Below, piece after piece: positions 26,557-34,781 of a stretch of 64,000 nt of DNA; the first letter of the stretch is position 1; the number at the start of each line of letters is the position of its first letter. The DNA is from JAUIET01 sp039111475 (GTDB taxonomy: Bacteria; Pseudomonadota; Gammaproteobacteria; Pseudomonadales; JAUIET01), in the NCBI GenBank assembly GCA_039111475.1, contig JBCCIP010000008.1, positions 62,001 to 126,000 of the forward strand. The letters are read 5' to 3'. The notes under the pieces are model-generated. The model was not told where the DNA came from. It ran no database searches and saw only the letters and a list, made by a program, of their open reading frames with translations. A program made the translations under genes and the position numbers.

Positions 26557-27003
26557 TCATCCAGCCTCAGCCCCACCCGCAATCACTTCCGGCAGGTAGA
26601 CATCAACAAATTCAGCTGGGAAACGTTTCGGTTTACCGCTGCTGATTTCAATGCAGCTGAGCTGCCATAAGCCACTCATAAGAATTTCCATACTGTCAGT
26701 TCGAGCTATCTCAAAGCGGCGAGTCATTCGCGTGCCTCTTGCAAAGCTCAGCCAGGTGCTTACCTGCAATACTTGTCCTTCGAACGCCGGTGAGAGGTAA
26801 TCAAATTCAGCGTGATACACCGCCATTGCCCTATCAAGCTTTTGATAATCATTAACCGACAGACCCAGAGCTTCCGAATGCTGCCAGGCAAGTTCTTCAC
26901 ACCAGGAAATATAACGAATATTGTTAACATGACCCAGGCCATCAATATGTTCTGCCAGTACCGTACGCGAACCGGTGTATTTCCTTGCTATGTTTTTACC
27001 CAT
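26557..27003 (-). CDS. Acyl-CoA thioesterase, hotdog fold (4-hydroxybenzoyl-CoA thioesterase type)
   Basis: A 148-residue hotdog-fold thioesterase. D-G-L-G-H-V-N-N-I-R-Y-I-S-W near residue 20 is the active-site helix region of the 4HBT/YbgC group (Asp replaced in the usual D-x-x-G-H-V-N-N pattern is intact here as D-G-L-G-H-V-N-N). It hydrolyses an acyl-CoA of unknown chain. The ATG at 27003 overlaps the 3' end of the BtrH-like gene by eight bases, so the two are cotranscribed and likely coupled. Because BtrH-type proteins transfer acyl groups, a linked acyl-thioester function is plausible but unproven. Confidence 0.88.
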   Translation of the reverse strand: MGKNIARKYTGSRTVLAEHIDGLGHVNNIRYISWCEELAWQHSEALGLSVNDYQKLDRAMAVYHAEFDYLSPAFEGQVLQVSTWLSFARGTRMTRRFEIARTDSMEILMSGLWQLSCIEISSGKPKRFPAEFVDVYLPEVIAGGAEAG

Positions 27004-28039
27004 GCAGCTTCTCGGCGAGCGTTTCAAACATTCGCCGCTCTGTGTTTTCTACCTTCAACATCAAATTATCAATCGCTAACCAGGCTTCTAGATCGCTCGC
27101 ATCATTGGCTAAATTGCTGGCAACGATCGCAATGTCGTTCCAATGAGAAGCTGCCAGCTCTGCAGTTTGAATCAGATCATCGCTGACTATGTCGGGTCGT
27201 TGCGTTCTTGACCATTGCATAAACTCGGCAAACATCACCCGAAAAAAACCACCACCGGTCCCAAAATTAACGATGCTATCGAGCAAATACTTTGCCAGAC
27301 CGGTGTCGTTACTGCGGCCTGGCATTGACTTCAGTTGGGCACGAAACAAGACCATGGCGGCAAGCCCACCTGCCACGTAATCACTATTGCCTGCCTGGGC
27401 GCTTAGCGTTTCGATTTGTGAACGGTCTTCACCTAGCATTCTCTCTGCTGTAATACGAAGCGCATGTTCACATGCCTCATCCAGGCTGTGCCTAACGTCG
27501 CTGGAATGAAACTTACCCCACAAATTGTGTGACGACATACCTACCGGTGAATTCCTGCTATCGCGTACTCCTTGTAATGAGCAAATCTGCGGCTCACATT
27601 CCGTTCGGTCGGCGATATACACCTCTTGCTGCTCATCATCAAAACCTACCAATACAAAACGGTGCCCGGGAAAATGCACTTTGAATTTTCTATAATCAAG
27701 ATAATAAATATCGCCGGCGAGCATGGTCGGGTGCCCGTCGATAATTTCTTGGCGCGCTTCCTGCCACGCTACATCATCGTCCGCCTGTCTCGTTTCCTGG
27801 TAATCAAGACCCAGCGTATAAGCAAGGTCTTGCTCCATAGTCACGCCGCGGCCCACAAACATAAACGGTGGTTGGTTTCCTGGCAGCGGAAAATACAAGG
27901 CATCAAGCCCCGCCCCCAATCCAAACACAACATGTTCAGGCAAATCCAGATCACAGTAATGGCGGATAAGATCACGCATGGAACCACTACCGCAATGCTC
28001 GGAAGTTTGATTGACGTAGTCTTTCAGGATTACCTTCAT
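26996..28039 (-). CDS. BtrH N-terminal domain / DUF4872 protein
   Basis: A 347-residue protein with the BtrH N-terminal fold (residues ~10-145), a papain/C39-like domain named after the butirosin acyltransferase BtrH. The nucleophile is expected in E-H-C-G-S-G-S at Cys16, with a His in the G-H-R-F-V-L-V-G segment and Asp in Y-I-A-D-R-T. The C-terminal half matches the DUF4872-type helical region. It lies six bases after the second GT4 gene and overlaps the thioesterase gene. In this context it may acylate or peptidylate the product of the glycosyltransferases (inference); it could also be a peptidase. Confidence 0.82.
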   Translation of the reverse strand: MKVILKDYVNQTSEHCGSGSMRDLIRHYCDLDLPEHVVFGLGAGLDALYFPLPGNQPPFMFVGRGVTMEQDLAYTLGLDYQETRQADDDVAWQEARQEIIDGHPTMLAGDIYYLDYRKFKVHFPGHRFVLVGFDDEQQEVYIADRTECEPQICSLQGVRDSRNSPVGMSSHNLWGKFHSSDVRHSLDEACEHALRITAERMLGEDRSQIETLSAQAGNSDYVAGGLAAMVLFRAQLKSMPGRSNDTGLAKYLLDSIVNFGTGGGFFRVMFAEFMQWSRTQRPDIVSDDLIQTAELAASHWNDIAIVASNLANDASDLEAWLAIDNLMLKVENTERRMFETLAEKLHG

Positions 28040-28045
28040 AGTATT

Positions 28046-29134
28046 CTAATTCTCACTCAGCAATTCCTGATACAACGCCCAATTACGCTCTATGGTGGCC
28101 GTTACATCGAAGTGATTATGGATTCGCTTTTGCGCTTGTTCACCCATGCGGCTGCAGGTTTGCTCGTCAAGCAATTCATCCAATGCCGTCGCGAACGCTG
28201 CAATGTCACCAGGTGGCACAACAAAGCCACAATTGCCATGTTCAACCAGCTCGGGACTACCACCTACGCGGGTTACCACGGCTGGCGTGCCTTGGCCCAT
28301 TGCTTCTATCAAAGCACGAGGCAAACCTTCACGCTTAATGGATGGCATGGTCGTTACATCAATTGCGCCGTTAATCGACAAGGCTGCGTGCTGCTCAACT
28401 TTTCCTATTGTAAAGATCAAACCCCGCTTTTTGCTAGCGGCAATTGCCTGTTTGGCCTTTTTGTCGCGTAGATCGCCTACTAGTAACAGAGCTACTTTTT
28501 CACGCCGCATTTCACTAAATGCTCTCACCAGAATATCAATGCCTTTTCGAGGCCGCATCGCACCACAAAAGCCAATTACCTGATAATCCGCGGGTATTCC
28601 ATATTGCTTCAAATCAATATCTGGAACAGCGTTGTATTTTTCCGTGACATGCCCTTTATGAATGGTAATTACTTTTCTTGGTGAAAGGCGCACTGGCCCA
28701 AATCCCATCTTCAGAAAATGCGCACGTATCGCTTCTGCAACGCAAACTATACGATCAATGCGCGGGTGCAAAAAACTCAACAAAGAAAACGGGTCAAAAA
28801 AGCTTAGATTGCCGACAATACCACGGTAAGCGATGAGCTTCGCCTCGCTGTTACTCATCGCAGGAATGGTACTGAGTAATGCCTGCTTGCGAAGAACGTG
28901 AACAATATCTGGTTCAAAACTGTCTATCGCTTGTCGTATGGTGTCGATGTTCCCGCGATTGCGTTTGCCCTTAAAAGCAACTTTTTGTACGGGGATGTCA
29001 TTTCCCGAAAACAATTCCAGATTAGTGCAGTTGCTTGCACAGAGCACGGTAACCTCAGCGCCTTTCTGCTTGGCGCCAAGGAATTGATAGGGCTCAACAT
29101 GGTCGATGTCAGTAGTAACCACCATCAGCTTCAT
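28046..29134 (-). CDS. Glycosyltransferase family 4 protein (second)
   Basis: A 362-residue GT-B retaining glycosyltransferase. The donor-binding half has G-F-C-G-A-M-R-P-R-K-G-I-D near residue 190 and the family-4 E-x7-E segment in E-G-L-P-R-A-L-I-E-A-M-G near 280. The ATG at 29134 overlaps the preceding gene's stop (ATGA), so a GTG nine bases upstream is not needed. It probably adds a sugar to a lipid-linked or surface glycan; the lack of membrane segments suggests a peripheral cytoplasmic enzyme. It is one of three consecutive glycosyltransferases. Confidence 0.9.
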   Translation of the reverse strand: MKLMVVTTDIDHVEPYQFLGAKQKGAEVTVLCASNCTNLELFSGNDIPVQKVAFKGKRNRGNIDTIRQAIDSFEPDIVHVLRKQALLSTIPAMSNSEAKLIAYRGIVGNLSFFDPFSLLSFLHPRIDRIVCVAEAIRAHFLKMGFGPVRLSPRKVITIHKGHVTEKYNAVPDIDLKQYGIPADYQVIGFCGAMRPRKGIDILVRAFSEMRREKVALLLVGDLRDKKAKQAIAASKKRGLIFTIGKVEQHAALSINGAIDVTTMPSIKREGLPRALIEAMGQGTPAVVTRVGGSPELVEHGNCGFVVPPGDIAAFATALDELLDEQTCSRMGEQAQKRIHNHFDVTATIERNWALYQELLSEN

Positions 29135-30174
29135 GCCCACCACCTTCTTACTTTTACCGTTTTTCCCGGCCGGTATTTAAACTTGGCCGCATTGGCGGGA
29201 GGGTAAAGGTAGTCGTTGCTTTGCAAGCTCTCGTATAAAGCAAGATATGCTCGTGCACTGTTTTGGATCGAGAACGCTGTCTCTACGCATCGCCGTTGCA
29301 TACGCTGTTGTTCAGCAGAAGTTCGCCTAAGATGCCAATCGATAGCCTCATTGGCCTGATGATAGGAAGTCACAAGATAGCCGTTTTCGCCGTCAACGAT
29401 GTACTCGCCCAATGCGCCATTGGGTGTCGCCAGTACCGGTGTTCCGCAAGCCATGGCTTCATGCGGCGCCAAGGCGAAGGGCTCCTGCCAGTTAACGGCG
29501 TAGAACAATAAGCTACTGTTTTGCAGCAGGCTAAGCTTCTCAATGCCATCTACATTGCCGCAGCTTTGGATTAGCTGTTCTTTGCCATCACGGCGGGCTC
29601 TCCTACGCCACAAACCCCGCAATTTCTTTTCCTGCCATACGTCGCCACCACAAAGCTTAATCGTCAGATTGTTGTCCAAGGCAAGGTTGATAGCGGTTAT
29701 AGCATTTTTTTTCCGCCAAGCAAGCTTCGCCATAAACAACATGCTGCGCTGTTTTTCTACGATTGGAGGGTATTCTTCTAACGGCAGACCATTGTGCACA
29801 TAAACCTCGGCGCCATGATTGTTAGCGTGCGACTTACTTAGGAAAACTGTATTGGGCATTATTGCCTGCGAGGCTCGATGATTGCCGTGTTCAGTCATTA
29901 GGTAAGGACAGTGTGGGGAAAATGTGGTCGGAAACGGCTGATGGAAGTGCAGTAGCTCTGCATCAGGCAGCAACGCTGGCAGCTCCGCAAGAGATCGCGG
30001 CCAAGGGACAAACTGGATTCCTGCGTCGGTCAACGCATCACTGCCCCGTTGCGCGACCACTGTCACTTGATGGCCTAACTCCACTAGAGCGCGCGCCAGC
30101 CAGAACACCATGCGTTCAATGCCTCCGTAGCCAGTTGGCGGTACCTGGCCATCAAATAGCTGGACAATCTTCAC
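29131..30174 (-). CDS. Glycosyltransferase family 4 protein (first)
   Basis: A 347-residue GT-B enzyme. The N-terminal acceptor domain opens with P-P-T-G-Y-G-G-I-E-R-M-V near residue 12, typical of GT4, and the donor site shows E-P-F-A-L-A-P-H-E-A-M-A-C-G-T-P-V-L near 235. A very basic region (L-W-R-R-R-A-R-R-D-G-K near 187) and the basic C-terminus could bind acidic lipid head groups. Its ends overlap both neighbours by four bases, so it is translationally coupled between the GT2 and the second GT4. Confidence 0.9.
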   Translation of the reverse strand: MKIVQLFDGQVPPTGYGGIERMVFWLARALVELGHQVTVVAQRGSDALTDAGIQFVPWPRSLAELPALLPDAELLHFHQPFPTTFSPHCPYLMTEHGNHRASQAIMPNTVFLSKSHANNHGAEVYVHNGLPLEEYPPIVEKQRSMLFMAKLAWRKKNAITAINLALDNNLTIKLCGGDVWQEKKLRGLWRRRARRDGKEQLIQSCGNVDGIEKLSLLQNSSLLFYAVNWQEPFALAPHEAMACGTPVLATPNGALGEYIVDGENGYLVTSYHQANEAIDWHLRRTSAEQQRMQRRCVETAFSIQNSARAYLALYESLQSNDYLYPPANAAKFKYRPGKTVKVRRWWA

Positions 30175-30983
30175 TTCGAAATCGCCTTCAATCCTGGATT
30201 GGCTACATGATGGCTCGCTGCAATCACCGTTTGCAAACGCTCGGTGTTAGCTGACAATTGACCTCGATCGTTCTCTTCATGCCACAGGTGAATTACTGGA
30301 ATGGAGGCGCGGCCTTCTTTTCTTAGCACACCATAGCGCAGCAGTCGCACAGCCAGGTCAGCGTCTTCGTGCCCCCAACCCACGTAGCGCTCGTCAAAAC
30401 CATTGACTGCTTCAAAATCAGACCGCCACATGCCAAGATTGCAGGTTTTCACACCATCCCAATCCCTCGACTTTCTATACGCTGTAAACGGTAGGGGCAG
30501 CAGAGAACCGATACGTTTAACCTCACCTTTCACGCGATGCAGCAACCAGGCTGGAAAGTGCGCAGGCAGACCCTCACCTTCGAATATTCTTCGAGTTAAC
30601 TGCTCGCGCAGCATAATGCGGCTGCCGCGCACAAAATAACCACTTTCCGCAAATTCTCGGTGCGCGCTAACGAAATCTGGCCGAGCAATACAGTCGCCAT
30701 CCAGAAACACTAAATACTCGCCCCCAGCTATTCGCACCGCGTTATTCCGCGCGGCCGCTGCACGAAAGCCTTGATCCTCATGCCAGGCGTGAGCAATTCG
30801 CGCAGCACTTTCTGCAGCACAAGCTTGAATCAGTTCAGCGGTTTCGGCAGCTGAACCATCGTCGGCCACTACTACCTCGTAATTCTGATCACTTTGCTGC
30901 TGCAATGAGCGCAAGGCTTTAGCTAAGTAACGCGGTGAGTTGTACGTACTCACAATAATGGAAACCATTCCAGCGGAATTCAT
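30171..30983 (-). CDS. Glycosyltransferase family 2 protein
   Basis: A 270-residue inverting GT-A enzyme. The strand V-S-I-I-V-S-T-Y-N-S opens the nucleotide-binding fold, V-V-V-A-D-D-G-S-A is the first Asp motif, and F-L-D-G-D-C is the metal-binding DxD-like motif near residue 95. The C-terminal N-L-G-M-W-R-S-D-F and F-D-E-R-Y-V-G-W-G-H-E-D-A-D-L-A segment matches the galactosyltransferase C-terminal subfamily. It is the first gene of the overlapping run to 24524, transcribed away from the FkbM gene. Confidence 0.92.
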   Translation of the reverse strand: MNSAGMVSIIVSTYNSPRYLAKALRSLQQQSDQNYEVVVADDGSAAETAELIQACAAESAARIAHAWHEDQGFRAAAARNNAVRIAGGEYLVFLDGDCIARPDFVSAHREFAESGYFVRGSRIMLREQLTRRIFEGEGLPAHFPAWLLHRVKGEVKRIGSLLPLPFTAYRKSRDWDGVKTCNLGMWRSDFEAVNGFDERYVGWGHEDADLAVRLLRYGVLRKEGRASIPVIHLWHEENDRGQLSANTERLQTVIAASHHVANPGLKAISK

Positions 30984-31045
30984 GCGCTTGTCTGTTCAGG
31001 CAATGGATCGGTATTATAGGCCTGCGATCTACTCATGAGGAAACC

Positions 31046-31828
31046 ATTATCCTATCTCAATTTCGTAAAGAGCTGGCTCGCCAGTGCGGCAAGTACGTTG
31101 ATCGATACCACGGTTTTTCTTACGACTTTACCAAAGGCGGCGAGAAGAAATTGTTTGAAGATTTGAGCCGCTTCGACTTTAAAACCCTGTTTGACGTAGG
31201 TTGCAATGTAGGCGATTGGTCACTAATGGCCGCAGAGCATTTTCCAAGTGCGACCATCCACACTTTTGAGCTTTCCAATATCACTTATGAAGTGTTGGCA
31301 AATACGCTGAACGACCAACGCTTCATCAACAACAATTGTGGTCTTTCAGACGCTGAAGGCACGATTCGCTACAAAGATTACGGCCCTGAGTCCAAGTTCA
31401 ATACCTTGCTGGGTAACGCCACCTATCACGATGACCACATCAAGGTGACAGAGCGTGAAGGTCTCGTACGCACCGGCAACGCTTATTGCGTTGAGCACGG
31501 AATAGAGAGCATCGATTTTCTTAAAGTAGACGTGGAAGGTGCTGAGCATATGGTGTTGAAGGGTTTTTCGGAGCTGCTAAGCACACAAGCCATTCGGGCG
31601 GTGCAGTTCGAATACGGTTACACCAATGGCGACGCCCACTTCCTAATGCGGGACTTCTATCAGCTGTTTGAAGGCTTTGGTTATCAAGTGGGGAAGATCC
31701 ATCGCGAGGGCGTGCAGTTTCAGCCGTGGAGTTATCCGCTCAATAATTTCAAGTCCGGACCGAATTTCCTGGCGGTTAAGAGTACTGATAGCGAGCTCAT
31801 TGCAGCCATAGCAGGAAAGCCTATTTGA
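31046..31828 (+). CDS. FkbM family methyltransferase with an unresolved, non-canonical start
   Basis: A SAM-dependent methyltransferase of the FkbM family, often acting on hydroxyls of sugars. The SAM loop is L-F-D-V-G-C-N-V-G-D-W-S and the later block F-L-K-V-D-V-E-G-A-E is diagnostic. The first ordinary start in frame is a TTG at 31151, but it cuts off family-like sequence: the frame upstream reads R-Y-H-G-F-S-Y-D-F-T-K-G-G-E-K-K and is open to at least 30977. A GAGGAA site at 31037-31042 sits four bases before an ATT at 31046, which I take as the likely start. A +1-frame ATG at 31035 would need a frameshift. Neighbouring glycosyltransferases support glycan modification. Confidence 0.75.
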   Translation: MILSQFRKELARQCGKYVDRYHGFSYDFTKGGEKKLFEDLSRFDFKTLFDVGCNVGDWSLMAAEHFPSATIHTFELSNITYEVLANTLNDQRFINNNCGLSDAEGTIRYKDYGPESKFNTLLGNATYHDDHIKVTEREGLVRTGNAYCVEHGIESIDFLKVDVEGAEHMVLKGFSELLSTQAIRAVQFEYGYTNGDAHFLMRDFYQLFEGFGYQVGKIHREGVQFQPWSYPLNNFKSGPNFLAVKSTDSELIAAIAGKPI

Positions 31829-31875
31829 TGCGATATGAAAGCACGACAGCTACTGAGTATGCGTGACTGCGGCCG

Positions 31876-31897
31876 GAAGAAATGGCGTACCCTAGGG
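31876..31897 (+). repeat. Degenerate copy of the tRNA-Glu 3' end (att-like direct repeat, left)
   Basis: TGGCGTACCCTAGGG at 31883-31897 matches TGGCGTCCCCTAGGG at the 3' end of tRNA-Glu (35848-35862) with one substitution, in the same orientation. The flanking GAAGAAA also matches with one inserted A. A match this long is not expected by chance in this window. It marks the distal end of a former integration at the tRNA 3' end. Beyond it begin the AT-rich leader and integrase remnant. Confidence 0.78.
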
Positions 31898-32026
31898 TCT
31901 CCACACAGTGATTCTGGAAAGTCTCATTCCGTCTAGACCCATACTATTAAACTGCTGTATTTCTTAGTATTTTCATTTTTTAAGTCTCAGATGCTCTGTT
32001 AAAGTCTATTGATATCTAAGAACAAA

Positions 32027-32046
32027 TGGGGGTATTTTTGGGGGTA
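32027..32046 (+). repeat. Paired TGGGGGTA repeats upstream of integrase remnant
   Basis: TGGGGGTA occurs twice, at 32027-32034 and 32039-32046, a 12-base period. It lies just before the integrase remnant and beyond the tRNA-like repeat, where tyrosine integrases usually have arm or core sites. Its role is inference. Confidence 0.45.
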
Positions 32047-32086
32047 CATTAGTGTTCAGTTAACAATCTATATCACGTCTAGGCAT

Positions 32087-32200
32087 CGTCCCCTCTCGGA
32101 GACCTCCGTCCGCAATGCGAAGGCGACCGATAAAGCGCTCAAAAAGTTTGATGGACGAGGACTATTTCTGCAAACCGATCAACCACATCGATTCAAATAA
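32087..32200 (+). pseudogene. Tyrosine integrase N-terminal remnant (DUF4102-like)
   Basis: About 37 codons, R-P-L-S-E-T-S-V-R-N-A-K-A-T-D-K-A-L-K and then F-D-G-R-G-L-F-L-Q, match the start of the N-terminal DNA-binding domain of P4-type tyrosine integrases (L-T-D-x-x-I-R-N-A-K-P followed by D-G-x-G-L-Y-L). The frame stops at 32200, right after the first strand, and no catalytic domain follows. Upstream codons in this frame read through the paired GGGGGTA repeats, so the apparent ATG-less start is not a real gene start. This is the stub of a deleted integrase belonging to the island next to tRNA-Glu. Confidence 0.72.
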
Positions 32201-32252
32201 ACTGAGCTACTGCGGGGCCGAAATACCTGAAGAAGGTGTGGAGTGAGAACCA

Positions 32253-32444
32253 ATGATGAATGTCACGTCGGGCTATGTTCTTAGAGCAATGGATAGCATG
32301 CCCAAACAAGGAAAACGCAAACCTTGGCGCTTGTATCAGAACTACATTCTCGACCGACTGAGTTTAGGATTGGGCTCGGTACACGACAGGGCAATGAAGT
32401 TCAAATCGCTCTCACGATCAATGCAACATTCAGTCACCGGTTAA
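32253..32444 (+). pseudogene. C-terminal fragment of a BVMO/FMO-type flavoprotein
   Basis: Sixty codons reading N-V-T-S-G-Y-V-L-R-A-M-D-S-M-P-K-Q-G followed by K-P-W-R-L-Y-Q-N-Y match the conserved C-terminal block of FAD-containing monooxygenases (S-G-Y-x-x-R-A-x-x-x-x-P-K-Q-G then P-W-x-x-Y-Q-N-Y). An in-frame TGA lies directly upstream, and no FAD or NADP domain is found nearby, so only the tail remains. It is not copied from the intact enzyme at 9329-10786, which ends differently. It probably came in with the island or was cut by its deletion. Confidence 0.68.
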
Positions 32445-32513
32445 CCCACCCGCCCCCTTAGGTCTGGTGCACAGCGTCGGTTTCTAGTTAGTGCGCATCC
32501 GATTGAATACTAG

Positions 32514-34781
32514 TTAGGCAACATCATCATTCTCATCAATTCGATCACGCAAGTAATGATTCTTCAAAGGCAGCTGTCGGATTCTATTCCCTGTAGCGTT
32601 AAACACTGCATTGGCAAGGGCCGGTGCGACTGCAGGGGTTCCAGGCTCTCCGGCCCCACCCAAATCCGCACCACTATTGATTATATGAGTTTCAATTGCA
32701 GGCGCTTGAGCCATGCGCAGTGCTTCATAGTCGTGGAAATTACTCTCTCTAACTGCGCCATTTTCGATAGAGATTTCTCCATACAACGCAGCTGTTAGGC
32801 CATAGACGATTCCTGATTCGATCTGCGCGATGAGACCGTCTGGCGAAATCGCAAAGCCAGCATCAACAACCGCCACGACACGGTCAACGATCACGTCACC
32901 GTTTGCTACAGAGACCTCTATAACCTCTGCTACCAATGAACCAAAAGACTCTTGAATCGCGATTCCCCGACCGCGTCCTGCCGCTAATGGCGAATGCCAG
33001 TTCGCCTTTTCGGCCGCTTTTTGAAGTACCGCTAAATGCCGTGGTTTGTCTTTGAGCAGCGCAGCTCGGTACTCGTAGGCATCCATGTTTGCTGCGTGTG
33101 CAAGTTCATCGATGAAGCACTCGGTAAAAAAACCATGCTGAGAATGATCCACACTGCGCCAAGCTCCAAAGGGTACATGGGTTGTGCTAGCGACATGCCC
33201 AATGTCTTGAGATGAAATAGAGTACGGCACAAGCGGTGCTTCAACAGGTTCGTGCTTATCGACATAGGTGTTTTCCCAGGCTTGTACTCTGCCCTGGGCA
33301 TCCAGCGCAGCACGAAAACGACTCATCACTGCAGGCCGATAGAAATCTTGCCTCACGTCCTCTTCACGCGACCAGATAAGTTGTACCGGGCGGCCAACTG
33401 CCGCGGCAATTTTTGCCGCTTGTATCGCATAATCAGGATTGGCTTTGCGGCCAAAACCTCCGCCCATGAAATGGTTATGTACAGTTACATTTTCTGCGTC
33501 CATACCCAGAGTTTCAGCAACGGCGTTGCGAAAACCTAAGGGATTTTGGCAACCAACCCACAGCTCGCAATGCGTTTCTGTGATCCGTGCAGTCGCATTG
33601 AGAGGCTCCATGCACGTATGCGCCAAAAATGGTACTTGGTAATCAGCGTCCACCAAACGGTCAGCCTTAGCGAATTTTTCGGCCACGTCACCAACAACGA
33701 AATCCGTCTTGCGACCAATTTTTTCTGTTAGGTCCGTATCAAACTGCTTAAAAATGGTGTCGGATGACACAGCATTGCTTACACTGTTTTGCCATTTGAC
33801 ATCTACTCGACTCAGCCCTTGCTTGGCTTGCCAGTAACCTTCCGCAACAACAGAGATTGCATCGCCATTTTCAACCGTACCAAGAGACCCTGCCGGTTGA
33901 GTGCCACCATCAAGGCGAATCACATCAACCACACCGGGCATCTGTCTGGCAGCAGTATCATCTACACTCGAAATTTTTCCTCCAAACACTGGGGCACGCT
34001 GCACAGTGGCGTACAGCATGTCGGGCAAATGAACATCCATGGCGAACAGTGCCGTTCCATCTACTTTACTGGGAATGTCATGACGCGGCACAGACTGCCC
34101 CATAATCTTGAACGCTTCCGGCTCCTTCAACAGAGGCCTTGTTGGCGGCGTTAATTCTGCGGCAGCAGCGGCAAGCTCAGAATACTTCGCACGCATATTG
34201 TTGGGTTCATGAATAACATGGCTGTCAGCGGTTGTAAGTTCTGCAACGGGTACCTGCCAGGTTTCAGATGCAGCGGTTTTCATCATTTCACGTGCGGCTG
34301 CACCGGCAACTCGCATGCCCAGCACTCCAGTTGCGCGAATGCTTGAGCTTCCCCCAGTAATCTGTAATCCGAGTGCTTTCGTGAGCTGCAGAAACGCACC
34401 ATCAACCGTCGGCAGCATAATGTCAGGAATCTGTGCATCACCGAGAATAACCCCTTTACCTAAGGCGTAGTTGGCGTATTCAGCCACCGCGGGCGCTTCT
34501 TCAAATCGAACCAGATTCCAATCTGCATCCATTTCATCCGCAAGCATTTGTGCCAACGCCGTTTGCGCGCCTTGGCCCATTTCTGAGTGCGGTACAATAA
34601 CGGTAGTGACATTGTCTGGCGACAACTTGACCCACGCATTAACCAGCGATTCATCATCGCTGGCAACCATTGGCGCAAGCGCTGGCGCACGGTGCCCAGG
34701 TCGCAGTGCCACGCCAACAAGCAATCCCCCACCAAGTAATACTCCACTGGTAATAACGCCTCGACGTGTCCACTTACCCAT
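32514..34781 (-). CDS. Molybdopterin-binding subunit of xanthine-oxidase-family dehydrogenase (IorB-like)
   Basis: A 755-residue large subunit of an isoquinoline 1-oxidoreductase/aldehyde dehydrogenase type molybdoenzyme, which hydroxylates N-heterocycles or aldehydes. A twin-arginine-like leader (T-R-R-G-V-I-T-S-G-V-L-L-G-G) suggests export to the periplasm. Cofactor segments include G-G-G-F-G-R-K near residue 430, G-S-S-S-I-R near 140 and the catalytic-Glu loop G-G-A-G-E-P-G-T-P near 720. The ATG at 34781 follows a GGAG site and overlaps the iron-sulfur subunit gene by eight bases. No cytochrome c subunit or Mo-cofactor insertion chaperone is next to it. It lies inside the tRNA-Glu island remnant. 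Confidence 0.9.
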   Translation of the reverse strand: MGKWTRRGVITSGVLLGGGLLVGVALRPGHRAPALAPMVASDDESLVNAWVKLSPDNVTTVIVPHSEMGQGAQTALAQMLADEMDADWNLVRFEEAPAVAEYANYALGKGVILGDAQIPDIMLPTVDGAFLQLTKALGLQITGGSSSIRATGVLGMRVAGAAAREMMKTAASETWQVPVAELTTADSHVIHEPNNMRAKYSELAAAAAELTPPTRPLLKEPEAFKIMGQSVPRHDIPSKVDGTALFAMDVHLPDMLYATVQRAPVFGGKISSVDDTAARQMPGVVDVIRLDGGTQPAGSLGTVENGDAISVVAEGYWQAKQGLSRVDVKWQNSVSNAVSSDTIFKQFDTDLTEKIGRKTDFVVGDVAEKFAKADRLVDADYQVPFLAHTCMEPLNATARITETHCELWVGCQNPLGFRNAVAETLGMDAENVTVHNHFMGGGFGRKANPDYAIQAAKIAAAVGRPVQLIWSREEDVRQDFYRPAVMSRFRAALDAQGRVQAWENTYVDKHEPVEAPLVPYSISSQDIGHVASTTHVPFGAWRSVDHSQHGFFTECFIDELAHAANMDAYEYRAALLKDKPRHLAVLQKAAEKANWHSPLAAGRGRGIAIQESFGSLVAEVIEVSVANGDVIVDRVVAVVDAGFAISPDGLIAQIESGIVYGLTAALYGEISIENGAVRESNFHDYEALRMAQAPAIETHIINSGADLGGAGEPGTPAVAPALANAVFNATGNRIRQLPLKNHYLRDRIDENDDVA

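Noticed and set aside
31035..31165. ATG at 31035 as the start of the FkbM gene or of a separate 44-codon gene
   Set aside because: It is in another frame from the methyltransferase and its translation has no match; the family-like residues are in the methyltransferase frame.
32009..32200. 63-codon open frame read as a complete small gene
   Set aside because: Only its second half is protein-like (integrase N-terminus); the first half crosses the GGGGGTA repeats, so it is a remnant.
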